Shown here: piece after piece, positions 52,095-59,781 of the stretch
Position numbering within the stretch: position 1 is the stretch's first letter
Layout of the letters: every line of letters begins with the position of its first letter
DNA from: Streptomyces sp. TRM68416
GTDB taxonomy: Bacteria > Actinomycetota > Actinomycetes > Streptomycetales > Streptomycetaceae
Length of the DNA stretch: 64,000 nt
Reading direction: 5' to 3'
Assembly: GCF_014596915.1 (NCBI RefSeq)
Contig: NZ_JACVWU010000006.1
Coordinates: 124,001 to 188,000, forward strand
The notes under the pieces: generated by a model
Told to the model about the DNA's origin: nothing
What the model saw: only the letters and a program-made list of their open reading frames with translations
Database searches by the model: none
Made by a program: the position numbers and the translations under genes

Positions 52095-52994
52095 CTACTG
52101 GTTCACGCCGGGGACGTGGAAATTGATGCGTTCGCTGACGATGGGGAAGCCTGCCTTGGCGAAGTTCGCGGCCATCGGGAAGTTGCCGTGGTCGGTCGCG
52201 CCGGTGATGGTCTCGGCGCCATGTTCGGCCAGGAAGTGCGTGCACTCCGCGAGGAGGTCGTAGGCGTAGCCGTGGCCGCGCTGTTCGGGCTGGACGCCGA
52301 TGAAGCCGATGGTGGGGCCCGACGGGTTGTGGGCCGGGATGTGGATGCCGACCGGTTCGCCGTCCGGGGTGCGCGCGACCTGCCACCACTCGCGGGGCGA
52401 GGGGCACCAGTGGAAGAAGTCGAGCTCCTCCTGGGCGGCCCGGTCGAGTCCGCCTTCCTCGATGGCCCTGAGCGCGTGGGCGTCGAGGGTGGCGGAGTGG
52501 ATGCGGCGCAGCGCGTCGAAGAAGACGGCGTCATCGGGCTCGGCGTGGAAGACGAGCCGTCCGGGTCGTTCGGGGAGCCCGCGGGACGGGGTCCACCGGT
52601 ACAGGTAGCGCTCGACGAGGAGTTCGTAGCCGGCGGCCCGGGCGGCCGCGAAGCGGGTCTCCGCGGCGACCCGCACGGTGGCCTCCTCGCGGCCTCCGCC
52701 GGGGATGTTGATCTCCAGTTCGACCTGCCACGGGGCGGAGCGCAGGAGTTCGGCCCCCGCCTCCTCCTCACCTTCGGCCACGTCGAACCAGTTGATGTTG
52801 ACGGGTTCGGTGTCGTCGGGACCGCCCCACCAGGCGCCGCGCGCGACGACCTCGCCGTCGCGCAGGGCCACGCGCTTCCAGTCGGGGCGGTGAACGGTCC
52901 TGCGGTGTCCTTCGCGGGCGCCGAGCGGGTCGGGCATGGCGTCGAACAGGTGGGCGTCGCTCTTGTCGAGCGTACGAATGACCAGATCGGTCAC
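52095..52994 (-). CDS. GNAT family N-acetyltransferase
   Basis: A 299-residue protein. The C-terminal half is a GNAT domain: IGFIGVQPEQRGHGYAYDLL contains the acetyl-CoA pyrophosphate loop (R-G-H-G-Y-A), followed by TDHGNFPMAANFAKAGF, the late GNAT strands. The N-terminal half (WKRVALRDGEVVARGAWW) may be a degenerate GNAT copy. The acceptor is unknown. GTG 52994 has GGAGG five bases upstream. A short ORF with its own strong ribosome site lies 43 bases before it, which may affect its translation. Confidence 0.88.
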   Translation of the reverse strand: MTDLVIRTLDKSDAHLFDAMPDPLGAREGHRRTVHRPDWKRVALRDGEVVARGAWWGGPDDTEPVNINWFDVAEGEEEAGAELLRSAPWQVELEINIPGGGREEATVRVAAETRFAAARAAGYELLVERYLYRWTPSRGLPERPGRLVFHAEPDDAVFFDALRRIHSATLDAHALRAIEEGGLDRAAQEELDFFHWCPSPREWWQVARTPDGEPVGIHIPAHNPSGPTIGFIGVQPEQRGHGYAYDLLAECTHFLAEHGAETITGATDHGNFPMAANFAKAGFPIVSERINFHVPGVNQ

Positions 52995-53037
52995 GGATTC
53001 CTCCGGGATGAATACTGCGAGAGCGCTCCCGGTCGGA

Positions 53038-53094
53038 TCACACGAAGCACGCCGGGACAGCGGTGAAGGGAGCGCGGGACAAGGTGAACTGCAT
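53038..53094 (-). CDS. Possible 18-residue leader peptide upstream of the GNAT gene
   Basis: An ATG at 53094 follows GGAAGGAGG at an excellent distance and opens a frame of 18 codons, MQFTLSRAPFTAVPACFV, ending in TGA. It is far too short for a normal gene call. The ribosome site is among the strongest in the window, and it lies on the same strand 43 bases ahead of the GNAT start. A regulatory upstream ORF is therefore plausible. It contains one Cys and no run of a single amino acid. Confidence 0.5.
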   Translation of the reverse strand: MQFTLSRAPFTAVPACFV

Positions 53095-53210
53095 GGCACT
53101 CGCCTCCTTCCGTTGCGTCGCGGCGTGACGGTCACACCGTATGCGATCTTGCGCGGTGGCGTCCACGTATTTCCCGGGGGAGGCGGCGGCGCGGCACTAG
53201 TCTCGGCGCC

Positions 53211-53639
53211 ATGACCGACACCACCCTGCGCTCCGTCACCGTCGAGCGGACCGAGACCGGCCGCTTCACCGCGGTCAACGCCCGCGGCGGCACCCTCGAC
53301 TTCGGCACCAGCGGCGGCACCGAGTTCACCCCGGTCGAGCTGTTGCTCGCCGCGATCGGGGGGTGCACCGCGGCCGACGTCGATGTCGCCACCAGCCGGC
53401 ATGCCGAGCCGGGCCGGTTCACCGTCACGGTGACCGGCGACAAGGTCGACGACGAGAGCGGCAACCGTATGACCAATCTGCGGGTCACCTTCTCCGTGGC
53501 GTTCCCGGAAGGCGAGGGCGGGGACCGTGCCCGTGCGATCCTGCCCCGGGCGGTGAAGACCTCGCACGACCGGCTCTGCACGGTCAGCCGCACGATCGAG
53601 GCCGGCACGCCGGTCACGGTCACGGTCGAGGGCTCCTGA
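53211..53639 (+). CDS. OsmC family protein (organic hydroperoxide/thiol stress)
   Basis: A 142-residue OsmC/Ohr-fold protein. Cys52 in AAIGGCTAADVDVATSR and Cys123 in HDRLCTVSRTIE are the peroxidatic and resolving cysteines of the family; the middle VTVTGDKVDD and LRVTFSVAFPEG strands complete the fold. Members reduce organic hydroperoxides using a dithiol. The ATG is directly preceded by an ACTAGTCT element and no ribosome site, so the transcript is probably leaderless. It is divergent from the GNAT gene and its leader ORF. Confidence 0.9.
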   Translation: MTDTTLRSVTVERTETGRFTAVNARGGTLDFGTSGGTEFTPVELLLAAIGGCTAADVDVATSRHAEPGRFTVTVTGDKVDDESGNRMTNLRVTFSVAFPEGEGGDRARAILPRAVKTSHDRLCTVSRTIEAGTPVTVTVEGS

Positions 53640-53653
53640 GCACCCGCCACCCA

Positions 53654-53683
53654 CACCGACACCGACACCGACACCGACACCGC
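53654..53683. repeat. Hexanucleotide repeat CACCGA, five units
   Basis: Four perfect CACCGA units and one CACCGC immediately downstream of the OsmC stop codon. Confidence 0.85.
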
Positions 53684-53755
53684 CGAGGATCAGCTCGACC
53701 GCCGCGCGCCGAAATCCCGTTGCGATCGCGGTCCCTGTCCCCGGACCCTGGCCGC

Positions 53756-54682
53756 ATGTCCTACGTCCTTCGCCCGGCCGGCCTCGCGGACGCGCCCGCC
53801 ATCACCGAGTTGCTCAACGAGGTCGACCTCATCGAGATCGGCCGCCCCGAGACCGATCTGCACACCGTCGAAGCCGATCTGAAGCATCCCGAGGCGGACC
53901 TGGAGCGGGACTCCTGGCTGGCCTTCGACGGGGACCGGCTGGTGGCGTACGGCCTGCTGTGGGACGAGTCGGGCGGCGAGCGCATCGACGTCGACCACTA
54001 CGTGCTGCCCGGCCACCAGGAGGCCGGGCAGCACGTGCTCACGGCGATGGAGTCCAGGGCGCTGGCCAAGGCCCGCGAGAACGGCGCCGAGCGGGCCGTG
54101 GTCCATCTGCACCTCAACACCGGGCCCACGCTCGACACGGCGCTGATCCGCGCGCGGGGCTGGTCGGCCGTACGGCGCTACCACGTCCTGCACCGTCCGG
54201 TGGACGCCGCCCGGGACCGGCCGCCGCAGCCGCCGGCCGGGGTCCGCCTGCGATCGTGTGCCACGGAGCCGGACCGGCTGCGCGTGCACGCTCTCTACCA
54301 GGAGACTTTCGCCCGGCACTTCGACTTCCAGCCGCGCGCCTACGAGCAGTGGCTGCACGACATCGACGCCGAGGCGCTCGACTGGTCGCTGGTGTGGCTC
54401 GCGAGCACGGAGGAACTCGGGGACGTCGGCTTCCTGATGGCCCGCAACGACCGCGAGGCCATGGGGTGGATCCGCAGCGTCGGCGTGCTGTCCGAAGCCC
54501 GCGCGCGGGGTCTCGGCGGCCTGCTGCTGCGGCACGCGTTCGCCGAGTTCGCCGCCCGTGGACGGGACACCGTCGGCCTCGGGGTGGACACCGGCAACAC
54601 CACGGGGGCGCCGGGTCTGTACGCCCGCCACGGAATGACGGTCCACTACGCCGTGGACACCTGGGAGACGGTGCTGCGCTGA
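53756..54682 (+). CDS. Tandem-GNAT acetyltransferase
   Basis: A 308-residue protein with two GNAT domains. The N-terminal one (SYVLRPAGLADAPAITELLN, WLAFDGDRLVAYGLLW, VLPGHQEAGQHVLT) has a degenerate acetyl-CoA loop. The C-terminal one (WIRSVGVLSEARARGLGGLL) has an intact loop R-A-R-G-L-G-G and a typical end, GLGVDTGNTTGAPGLYARHG. This two-domain layout resembles mycothiol synthase MshD, but the sequence differs enough that I do not assign that function. ATG 53756 has no clear ribosome site. Confidence 0.88.
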   Translation: MSYVLRPAGLADAPAITELLNEVDLIEIGRPETDLHTVEADLKHPEADLERDSWLAFDGDRLVAYGLLWDESGGERIDVDHYVLPGHQEAGQHVLTAMESRALAKARENGAERAVVHLHLNTGPTLDTALIRARGWSAVRRYHVLHRPVDAARDRPPQPPAGVRLRSCATEPDRLRVHALYQETFARHFDFQPRAYEQWLHDIDAEALDWSLVWLASTEELGDVGFLMARNDREAMGWIRSVGVLSEARARGLGGLLLRHAFAEFAARGRDTVGLGVDTGNTTGAPGLYARHGMTVHYAVDTWETVLR

Positions 54683-54770
54683 CGGTGACGGCGCGTCACG
54701 AAGGTGCTGCGGCAGCCGCGTCGTGGATCCGACCCGCCCGTGCACGGTCATGGCCCATGATGGTCGGGCC

Positions 54771-55391
54771 ATGACCGAGCCCCGTCCGACGACGCCCCGC
54801 GCGCCGCTGCCCGCGTTCCGGGCGGCCGTGTTCGCGCTCGTCGGCACGGTGCTCGGGGTGTGCGCTCACCGTCTCGTCGCCGAAGGGCCGCCGCCCTGGC
54901 GGCAGGGCGCGGCCGCTGCCGCCGTGCTCTTCGCCGTGGGGCTGGCCGGGGCACGGCGCCCGCGGTCGCGCGCCGCCGTGGTGGCGGCGTGCGGTGCGGG
55001 ACAGGCGGCACTGCACCTGTGGCTCTCGACGGCGCACGCGCACCCGTCGTCGCCCGCCCACGCCCACCACGGCCCGGGCGCGCAGGCCGCCTGGTACGAC
55101 TCGTCGGCGATGACCGCCGTGCACGCGGCCTCGGCGGTCGTGGTCGCCCTGCTGCTGCACGGGGCGGACGCGGTGTGCTGGTCGCCGGCCCGGGGACCGA
55201 CGGCCGCGGTCGACGCGGCCCGCGCCCGTACGTCCGTGGTCGGGACGCTGCTCGGCGGGCGTGCGGCCGTACCGGCCGTGCCGGCGTTCGTCCGGGCCTG
55301 GCCGGGGCGTCCGCGTCTGAAGGGGTCGGTGCTCACGGACGTAGTGGTCCGCAGGGGGCCGCCGCGCTCCGGTACCGCTCCCGCCCTCTGA
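54771..55391 (+). CDS. His-rich membrane protein upstream of ycnI-like gene
   Basis: A 206-residue protein with about four hydrophobic helices (FRAAVFALVGTVLGVCAHRL, AAAAVLFAVGLAGARR, VVAACGAGQAALHLWL, MTAVHAASAVVVALLLHG). Between helices three and four is a His-rich loop, STAHAHPSSPAHAHHGPG, that could bind copper or another metal. Proteins of this shape lie next to YcnI-like genes in other Streptomyces, supporting a copper-handling role. ATG 54771 is chosen; GTG 54723 would add a noncoding-looking stretch. Confidence 0.75.
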   Translation: MTEPRPTTPRAPLPAFRAAVFALVGTVLGVCAHRLVAEGPPPWRQGAAAAAVLFAVGLAGARRPRSRAAVVAACGAGQAALHLWLSTAHAHPSSPAHAHHGPGAQAAWYDSSAMTAVHAASAVVVALLLHGADAVCWSPARGPTAAVDAARARTSVVGTLLGGRAAVPAVPAFVRAWPGRPRLKGSVLTDVVVRRGPPRSGTAPAL

Positions 55392-55445
55392 CCTTTCGGG
55401 ACGCCTGTCCGGTCGTCCCGCGTTCCCCCACGCCTGGAGACACCC

Positions 55446-56174
55446 ATGTTCGCTGCCCCGAAGAAGCGCGGCACCGTCCGGCGCCTGCCCCTGCTGACCG
55501 TCGCGGCCGCCACCGCCGTACTGCTCGCGGCCGGGCCGGCCGCCGCTCATGTGGAGGTCGAGGCCGACAACGCCCGAGCCCTGGCGGAGAACGTCACGCT
55601 CACCTTCGCCGCCGAGTCGGAATCCGCCACGGCCGGGATCACCCGGCTGCGCGTGGTGCTGCCCGAGGGCATCGCCCCCGCCGACGTCGTCTACGGCGAG
55701 GGTCCCGAGGGCTGGACGTTCACGGCCGGCGGTGACGGCTACACCGTCGGGGGCCCGGCCCTGAAGGCCGGTGAGGACGTCGAGTACTCGGTCGTCGTGA
55801 GGCAGCTGCCCGACACTAAGGAGCTGGCGTTCAAGACGCTGCAGAGCTACAGCGACGGCCGGATCGACCGCTGGATCGAGCTGGGCGGCTCGGGCGACGG
55901 CCACGGTCACGGCCACGGCAACGAGGCCCCGGTCCTCGGCCTGAAGGCCGCCGCGCCGGACGCCCAGCCGGTGAGTCCGTCACCCACCGCCCCTCCCGCT
56001 TCCTCCGCTCCCGCGCAGGAGACGCCCTCGTCCTCTCCGGCGGCCCGGGCGGAGGAGAAGGACGACGACGGCGGTCTGTCGGCCGGAGCGTGGACCGCCA
56101 TCGGCGTCGCCGCCCTGCTCGTGGCGGGCGCCGCGGTCCTCCTCGTACGCCGCCGGTCCGGCGCCGGGCAGTAG
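55446..56174 (+). CDS. YcnI-like copper-binding membrane protein (DUF1775)
   Basis: A 242-residue exported protein. The signal peptide ends AAA before His35, so the mature chain would begin HVEVEADNARALAENVTLTF. An N-terminal His acting as a copper ligand is the hallmark of YcnI. The DUF1775 domain runs to about residue 150 and includes LPEGIAPADVVYGEGPEGWT. A short His-Gly run (GHGHGHG) and a Pro/Ser/Ala linker follow, then a C-terminal transmembrane helix (WTAIGVAALLVAGAAVLLV) and basic stop. The ATG follows GGAGA. Confidence 0.9.
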   Translation: MFAAPKKRGTVRRLPLLTVAAATAVLLAAGPAAAHVEVEADNARALAENVTLTFAAESESATAGITRLRVVLPEGIAPADVVYGEGPEGWTFTAGGDGYTVGGPALKAGEDVEYSVVVRQLPDTKELAFKTLQSYSDGRIDRWIELGGSGDGHGHGHGNEAPVLGLKAAAPDAQPVSPSPTAPPASSAPAQETPSSSPAARAEEKDDDGGLSAGAWTAIGVAALLVAGAAVLLVRRRSGAGQ

Positions 56175-56280
56175 CGGTCGCCGACGCCCCGTGCGGAGCG
56201 GCAGTGGGGATGCTCGGGCCGGGTCGCGTGGCGGGATGACGTGTGCTGTGCTGGAAGGGCAGGAGCAGGAGAGCACGCAC

Positions 56281-57117
56281 ATGCGTCGCAGCCGAGATTC
56301 CGCCTTCGTGACCGCCCGGTCGTCCGCCCCGACCGGAGCCGGCGGGGCGCTGCTGCCCGCGCGGGATCTCGCGGCCGCCTGGAGCGTCGTCGTCCTGATC
56401 ACGGTGCCCGCCTGGGCGCTGACGATCGGTCAGGCCCGGGACATGGGGGTCGAGCCCGGCACCATGGGGATGGCGCTGCCCCTGTTCCTGGTGCTGTGGG
56501 TGACGATGATGGCGGCCATGATGCTGCCGTCCATGGCGCCGGTGGCCCTCACCTGGGTGCGGGGCATCGGCCGGCAGTCCTCGGGCTGGGCACGGACCGG
56601 CCGCACCGTTCAGTTCATGGGCGGATATCTACTGGTGTGGACGGCCTTCGGGCTGCTCGCCTACGCGGCTCTGGCCGTCAGCGGCAACCTGGTGGAGGAC
56701 CGTCCCACCGCCGGACGCTGGATCGGCTCGGTGGCCTTCCTGCTCGCGGGCCTGTACCAGCTCGGTCCCCTCAAGCACGTCTGCCTGCGGCACTGCCGCG
56801 ACCCGCTGAGCCATCTGGTGCGCTACGCCGGCTACCGGCGCCCGGCCCGCGATCTGCGGGTGGGCCTCCACCACGGCGTCTACTGCGTGGGCTGCTGCGC
56901 CGGGCTGATGGTCGTCCTCGTTCCGCTCGGCGTGATGAACGTGGCGGCGATGGCCGCGCTGGCCTTGGTGATCTTCCTGGAGAAGCTGTGGTCCCGGGGG
57001 CCGCTGCTCACCAGGGTCGTGGGCGTCGTCTTCCTCGTACTGGCCCTGCTCGCACCGTTCCAGGACTGGCTGCTGCCGGGGCTGCGGGGCTCGATGCCGT
57101 CGATGGGCGGCATGTGA
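56281..57117 (+). CDS. DUF2182 metal-binding membrane protein
   Basis: A 278-residue membrane protein with about seven helices. LWVTMMAAMMLPSMAPVAL, rich in Met, is the DUF2182 signature and resembles copper-binding Met clusters. QLGPLKHVCLRHCRDPLSHL and GLHHGVYCVGCCAGLM hold further Cys and His. Such proteins are predicted metal-binding integral membrane proteins. GGAGAG lies seven bases before ATG 56281; ATG 56236 is an alternative. It is followed by a DUF1326 gene, a pairing common in actinobacteria and proteobacteria. Confidence 0.88.
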   Translation: MRRSRDSAFVTARSSAPTGAGGALLPARDLAAAWSVVVLITVPAWALTIGQARDMGVEPGTMGMALPLFLVLWVTMMAAMMLPSMAPVALTWVRGIGRQSSGWARTGRTVQFMGGYLLVWTAFGLLAYAALAVSGNLVEDRPTAGRWIGSVAFLLAGLYQLGPLKHVCLRHCRDPLSHLVRYAGYRRPARDLRVGLHHGVYCVGCCAGLMVVLVPLGVMNVAAMAALALVIFLEKLWSRGPLLTRVVGVVFLVLALLAPFQDWLLPGLRGSMPSMGGM

Positions 57118-57261
57118 TTCCTGGTGCGCCCGCCGGGTTCCCCGCCGGGGACGGCGGGTGCAAGCTGGAAGGGAGGCCGCCTTCCGATCCCGGAAGGGGG
57201 TCGGAACACGCGGTCTCGCACTCCGAGTGAGCTCCCCGGGGCTCGGCTGGAGGGAAGCGAG

Positions 57262-57918
57262 ATGACAGAACAGGCCACCACCGGTACGCGCTGGCACCTG
57301 GCCGGCGACTGGTTCGATGTATGCAAGTGCGCCATCCCCTGCCCGTGCACGTTCGCACAGCCCCCGACCTACGGCGACTGCGAGGGCGTGCTGGTCTGGC
57401 ACATCCGGGAAGGCAACTTCGGTGACGTACGGCTCGACGGCCTGAACGTCCTGATGCTCGGCTCCTTCACGGGCAGCCCCTGGGAGGGCACGCACACCGA
57501 CCCCTATGCGGCGGTCTTCCTCGACGAACGCGCCGACGACCGGCAGCGGGCCGCGCTCGGGGCCGTCTTCGGCGGTGAGGCGGGCGGATGGCCGGCGGAG
57601 TTCGGGGAGATGTTCCACCCCGAGATGCGCGGCATGGACGTCGCCCCCATCCATGTGGAGATCGACGAGGATCTCGCCACGTGGCGGGCCGAGATCCCGG
57701 GCCGTGTCACGGCGAGCGCCGAGGCACTCACCGGGCCGACGACGCCGGACGGCGCGCGCGTGCAGGTCCTCAACGCCCCGGGCTCCGAGGTCGGGCCGGG
57801 GCAGGTCGCCACCTGGGGCCGGGCCACCGTCGACCGTGCGGACGCGTTCGGCTTCTCCTGGGACCGTTCGGGCAAGTCGAGCAAGCACTTCCCGTTCGAC
57901 TGGAGCGGCCCGGACTAG
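57262..57918 (+). CDS. DUF1326 domain protein with Cys cluster
   Basis: A 218-residue soluble protein. The N-terminal DVCKCAIPCPCTFAQPPT places Cys21, Cys23, Cys27 and Cys29 in a CxC-x3-CxC cluster suited to copper or zinc. HVEIDEDLATWRAEIPGRV and SGKSSKHFPFDWSG are conserved DUF1326 segments. It is found beside DUF2182 genes, so the pair may act together in metal handling, but no activity is known to me. The ATG follows GGAGGGAAG. It ends the metal-related run of four plus-strand genes. Confidence 0.88.
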   Translation: MTEQATTGTRWHLAGDWFDVCKCAIPCPCTFAQPPTYGDCEGVLVWHIREGNFGDVRLDGLNVLMLGSFTGSPWEGTHTDPYAAVFLDERADDRQRAALGAVFGGEAGGWPAEFGEMFHPEMRGMDVAPIHVEIDEDLATWRAEIPGRVTASAEALTGPTTPDGARVQVLNAPGSEVGPGQVATWGRATVDRADAFGFSWDRSGKSSKHFPFDWSGPD

Positions 57919-57939
57919 GCGCTCCGCGGGGAGTGCCGT

Positions 57940-58090
57940 GATGTGCCGTCGTTTGGCTGCGGACTCGTTGTGGCTGGTCGCTCCCCCACGCTCGGCTTCG
58001 CTCGCGCGGGGGGGGGGGGGGACCCCCATCGCGGCGGAGCCGCATATCGACACAGCCCCGCGCCCTATGGGGCGCTGCCGCACCGCAGTC
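57940..58090. repeat. Streptomyces interspersed repeat with a 14-G tract
   Basis: Noncoding sequence containing GGCTGCGGACTCGTTGTGGC, GCTCCCCCACGCTCGGCTTC, a run of 14 G (58008-58021), GCGGCGGAGCCGCATATCGA and CACAGCCCCGCGCCC. These phrases recur in intergenic regions of many Streptomyces genomes, from memory of the genus. The segment GCTCCCCC...GGGGG can form a stem, so the element may act as a terminator for the DUF1326 gene. Confidence 0.7.
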
Positions 58091-58269
58091 GAATGCACCA
58101 GGCCCGCTCAGAGCCCGGACCAGAGCCGATCGTCCGGGCCAGTGCCCCTCTGCCCGTCCGCCGGCAGGGCTCTCGGGATGCAGATCGCGCTGTCGCGATG
58201 AATGGTGATAGGGGACCCGATGACTTCACCGGGGCCGAAGAAGCGATCCGGACCCGAGGAGCAGAGATC

Positions 58270-58473
58270 ATGCCGACGTCACAGCCCGCGTCCGGGCCGT
58301 CCGAGGACCGCGCGACCCCGGACGACCTGCTCCACACCCGCACCGGCACCGAAGTGTCGCCGGAGGACGTGGTCCTTGCCTCGGGCAAGGACATCACCCC
58401 GCGCAATCTCGAATGGGCCAGGCGCAAGCTGGAGGCGGAGGGTCCGGCGGCCCTCGACAAGCTGCTCCCCTGA
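58270..58473 (+). CDS. Small conserved hypothetical protein, 67 aa
   Basis: A short acidic protein beginning MPTSQPASGPSEDRATPDDL with DVVLASGKDITPRNLEWARR and KLEAEGPAALDKLLP at the end; the second half is helical. GAGGAG lies eight bases before the ATG. No family recognised, though similar small proteins seem to occur across Streptomyces. It is convergent with the molybdoenzyme, 16 bases between stops. Confidence 0.72.
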   Translation: MPTSQPASGPSEDRATPDDLLHTRTGTEVSPEDVVLASGKDITPRNLEWARRKLEAEGPAALDKLLP

Positions 58474-58489
58474 GCGGCCGGGCAACCCC

Positions 58490-59614
58490 TCATCCGGGCG
58501 GGTCCGGGCACACGACCCGGACCCGCTGGACCAGGTTGTTGGCGAAGCCGCCGCGGTTCCACGGCTGTTCCAGCGGCTGGGTGTGGCCCTCGGTGTCGGT
58601 GGCACGTGCGCTCAGGACGTGTTCGCCCGGCGTCGCGGTCCACTGCAGACGCCAGCGGCGCCACGCCCACCGGTGCCCGTGCTCGGGCTCCAGCTCGGCC
58701 TGCCGCCAACTGCGGCCGCCGTCCGTGCTGACCTCGGTCCGGGCCACCGGGGCCCGCCCGGACCACGCGCGGCCCTCCAGCGAGACGGGGCCGGCCGGGA
58801 CGACGCGGGTGCGGGACATGAAGTCCGGAAAGCCGGGTGGCACCAGCAGGGCGCGCGGGGCGATCCGGGTGACCGGCTCCCCCTCGTCGTCGGGCTCCTG
58901 CCGGAGCCGGTAGGCCACGGTCTGCTGGAAGCCCGTGAACGGCTCGTCCACGACCCTGATCTCCCGCAGCCATTTCACGTGGGCCATGCCGTACCAGCCG
59001 GGGACGACCAGGCGCAGGGGGTGGCCGTGCTGCGGGGGCAGCGGGGCGCCGTTCATGGTGTGCGCGACCAGGATCTCGGGGTCCGTGCCCGTGGCGACGT
59101 CCAGGGGCAGGGAACGCCGGTAGTCCTGTTCCACGCCGCGTTCCACGCCGTGGTCGGCGCCGGTGAAGACGACCTCGACGGCGTCGGCCCGGACGCCGGC
59201 CTCGGCGAGCAGCAGTCGCAGCGGTACGCCGGTCCACTCGGCGGTGCCGACGGCCTCGACGAGCCAGGGCTGGCTGACCGGGCGGGGGGTGAGCAGGGCC
59301 CGGCCGTTGCCCGCGCACTCCAGCGTGACCCGCGTGGTGACCTGGGGGTACGCCCGCAGGTCGGCGAGGTCGAGGTGGAGCGGGCGGTGGACGCGGCCGT
59401 CGAGGGTGACGTGCCAGGGGGTGTCGTCGGGGACGTGGGGGATGTCGTAGTGCGTCAGGACGTAGTGCAGGCCCGGCGGGGTGAGGTCGTAGCGCAGGGC
59501 TTCGAGCGGCAGGCCGTGGTTTCTGGTGGAGAGCGCCAGTTCGTCCCGGCCGATCGCCTCGTCGGGGGCGGCCAGCCGGGCGGGGGCGCTCGCGTCACCG
59601 AGGTGAGAACCCAT
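58490..59614 (-). CDS. Sulfite oxidase-like molybdopterin enzyme
   Basis: A 374-residue oxidoreductase of the sulfite oxidase/YedY superfamily. The molybdenum-ligating Cys100 is in RVTLECAGNGR. VFTGADHGVERGVEQDYRRS and PLRLVVPGWYGMAHVKWL are the conserved pterin-binding segments, and the C-terminal 110 residues (VSLEGRAWSGRAPVARTEVS, DGGRSW) are the Mo-co dimerisation domain of sulfite oxidases. There is no heme domain and no Tat or Sec signal, so it would be cytoplasmic. Sulfite is the family's classical substrate but not proven here. It diverges from the transhydrogenase. Confidence 0.9.
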   Translation of the reverse strand: MGSHLGDASAPARLAAPDEAIGRDELALSTRNHGLPLEALRYDLTPPGLHYVLTHYDIPHVPDDTPWHVTLDGRVHRPLHLDLADLRAYPQVTTRVTLECAGNGRALLTPRPVSQPWLVEAVGTAEWTGVPLRLLLAEAGVRADAVEVVFTGADHGVERGVEQDYRRSLPLDVATGTDPEILVAHTMNGAPLPPQHGHPLRLVVPGWYGMAHVKWLREIRVVDEPFTGFQQTVAYRLRQEPDDEGEPVTRIAPRALLVPPGFPDFMSRTRVVPAGPVSLEGRAWSGRAPVARTEVSTDGGRSWRQAELEPEHGHRWAWRRWRLQWTATPGEHVLSARATDTEGHTQPLEQPWNRGGFANNLVQRVRVVCPDPPG

Positions 59615-59781
59615 ACCTGGATTGTCGCGCTCAGGCAGCGGCTGCGTCCTGCGCAGACGCCGGACAGCGGAGGCGGACGCTCAACTTCCGCACTCGGAGC
59701 GGGCGTTCATAACCGGTCAGGGATCATCGGTTTCCGGCCCGCTCTTCCGGAAGCGGTCTTCCGGCTGCCAGACTTGCGCGG

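Noticed and set aside
53756..54682. Mycothiol synthase MshD
   Set aside because: Two GNAT domains agree with MshD, but the sequence does not show the MshD motifs I would expect, so only the tandem-GNAT call is kept.
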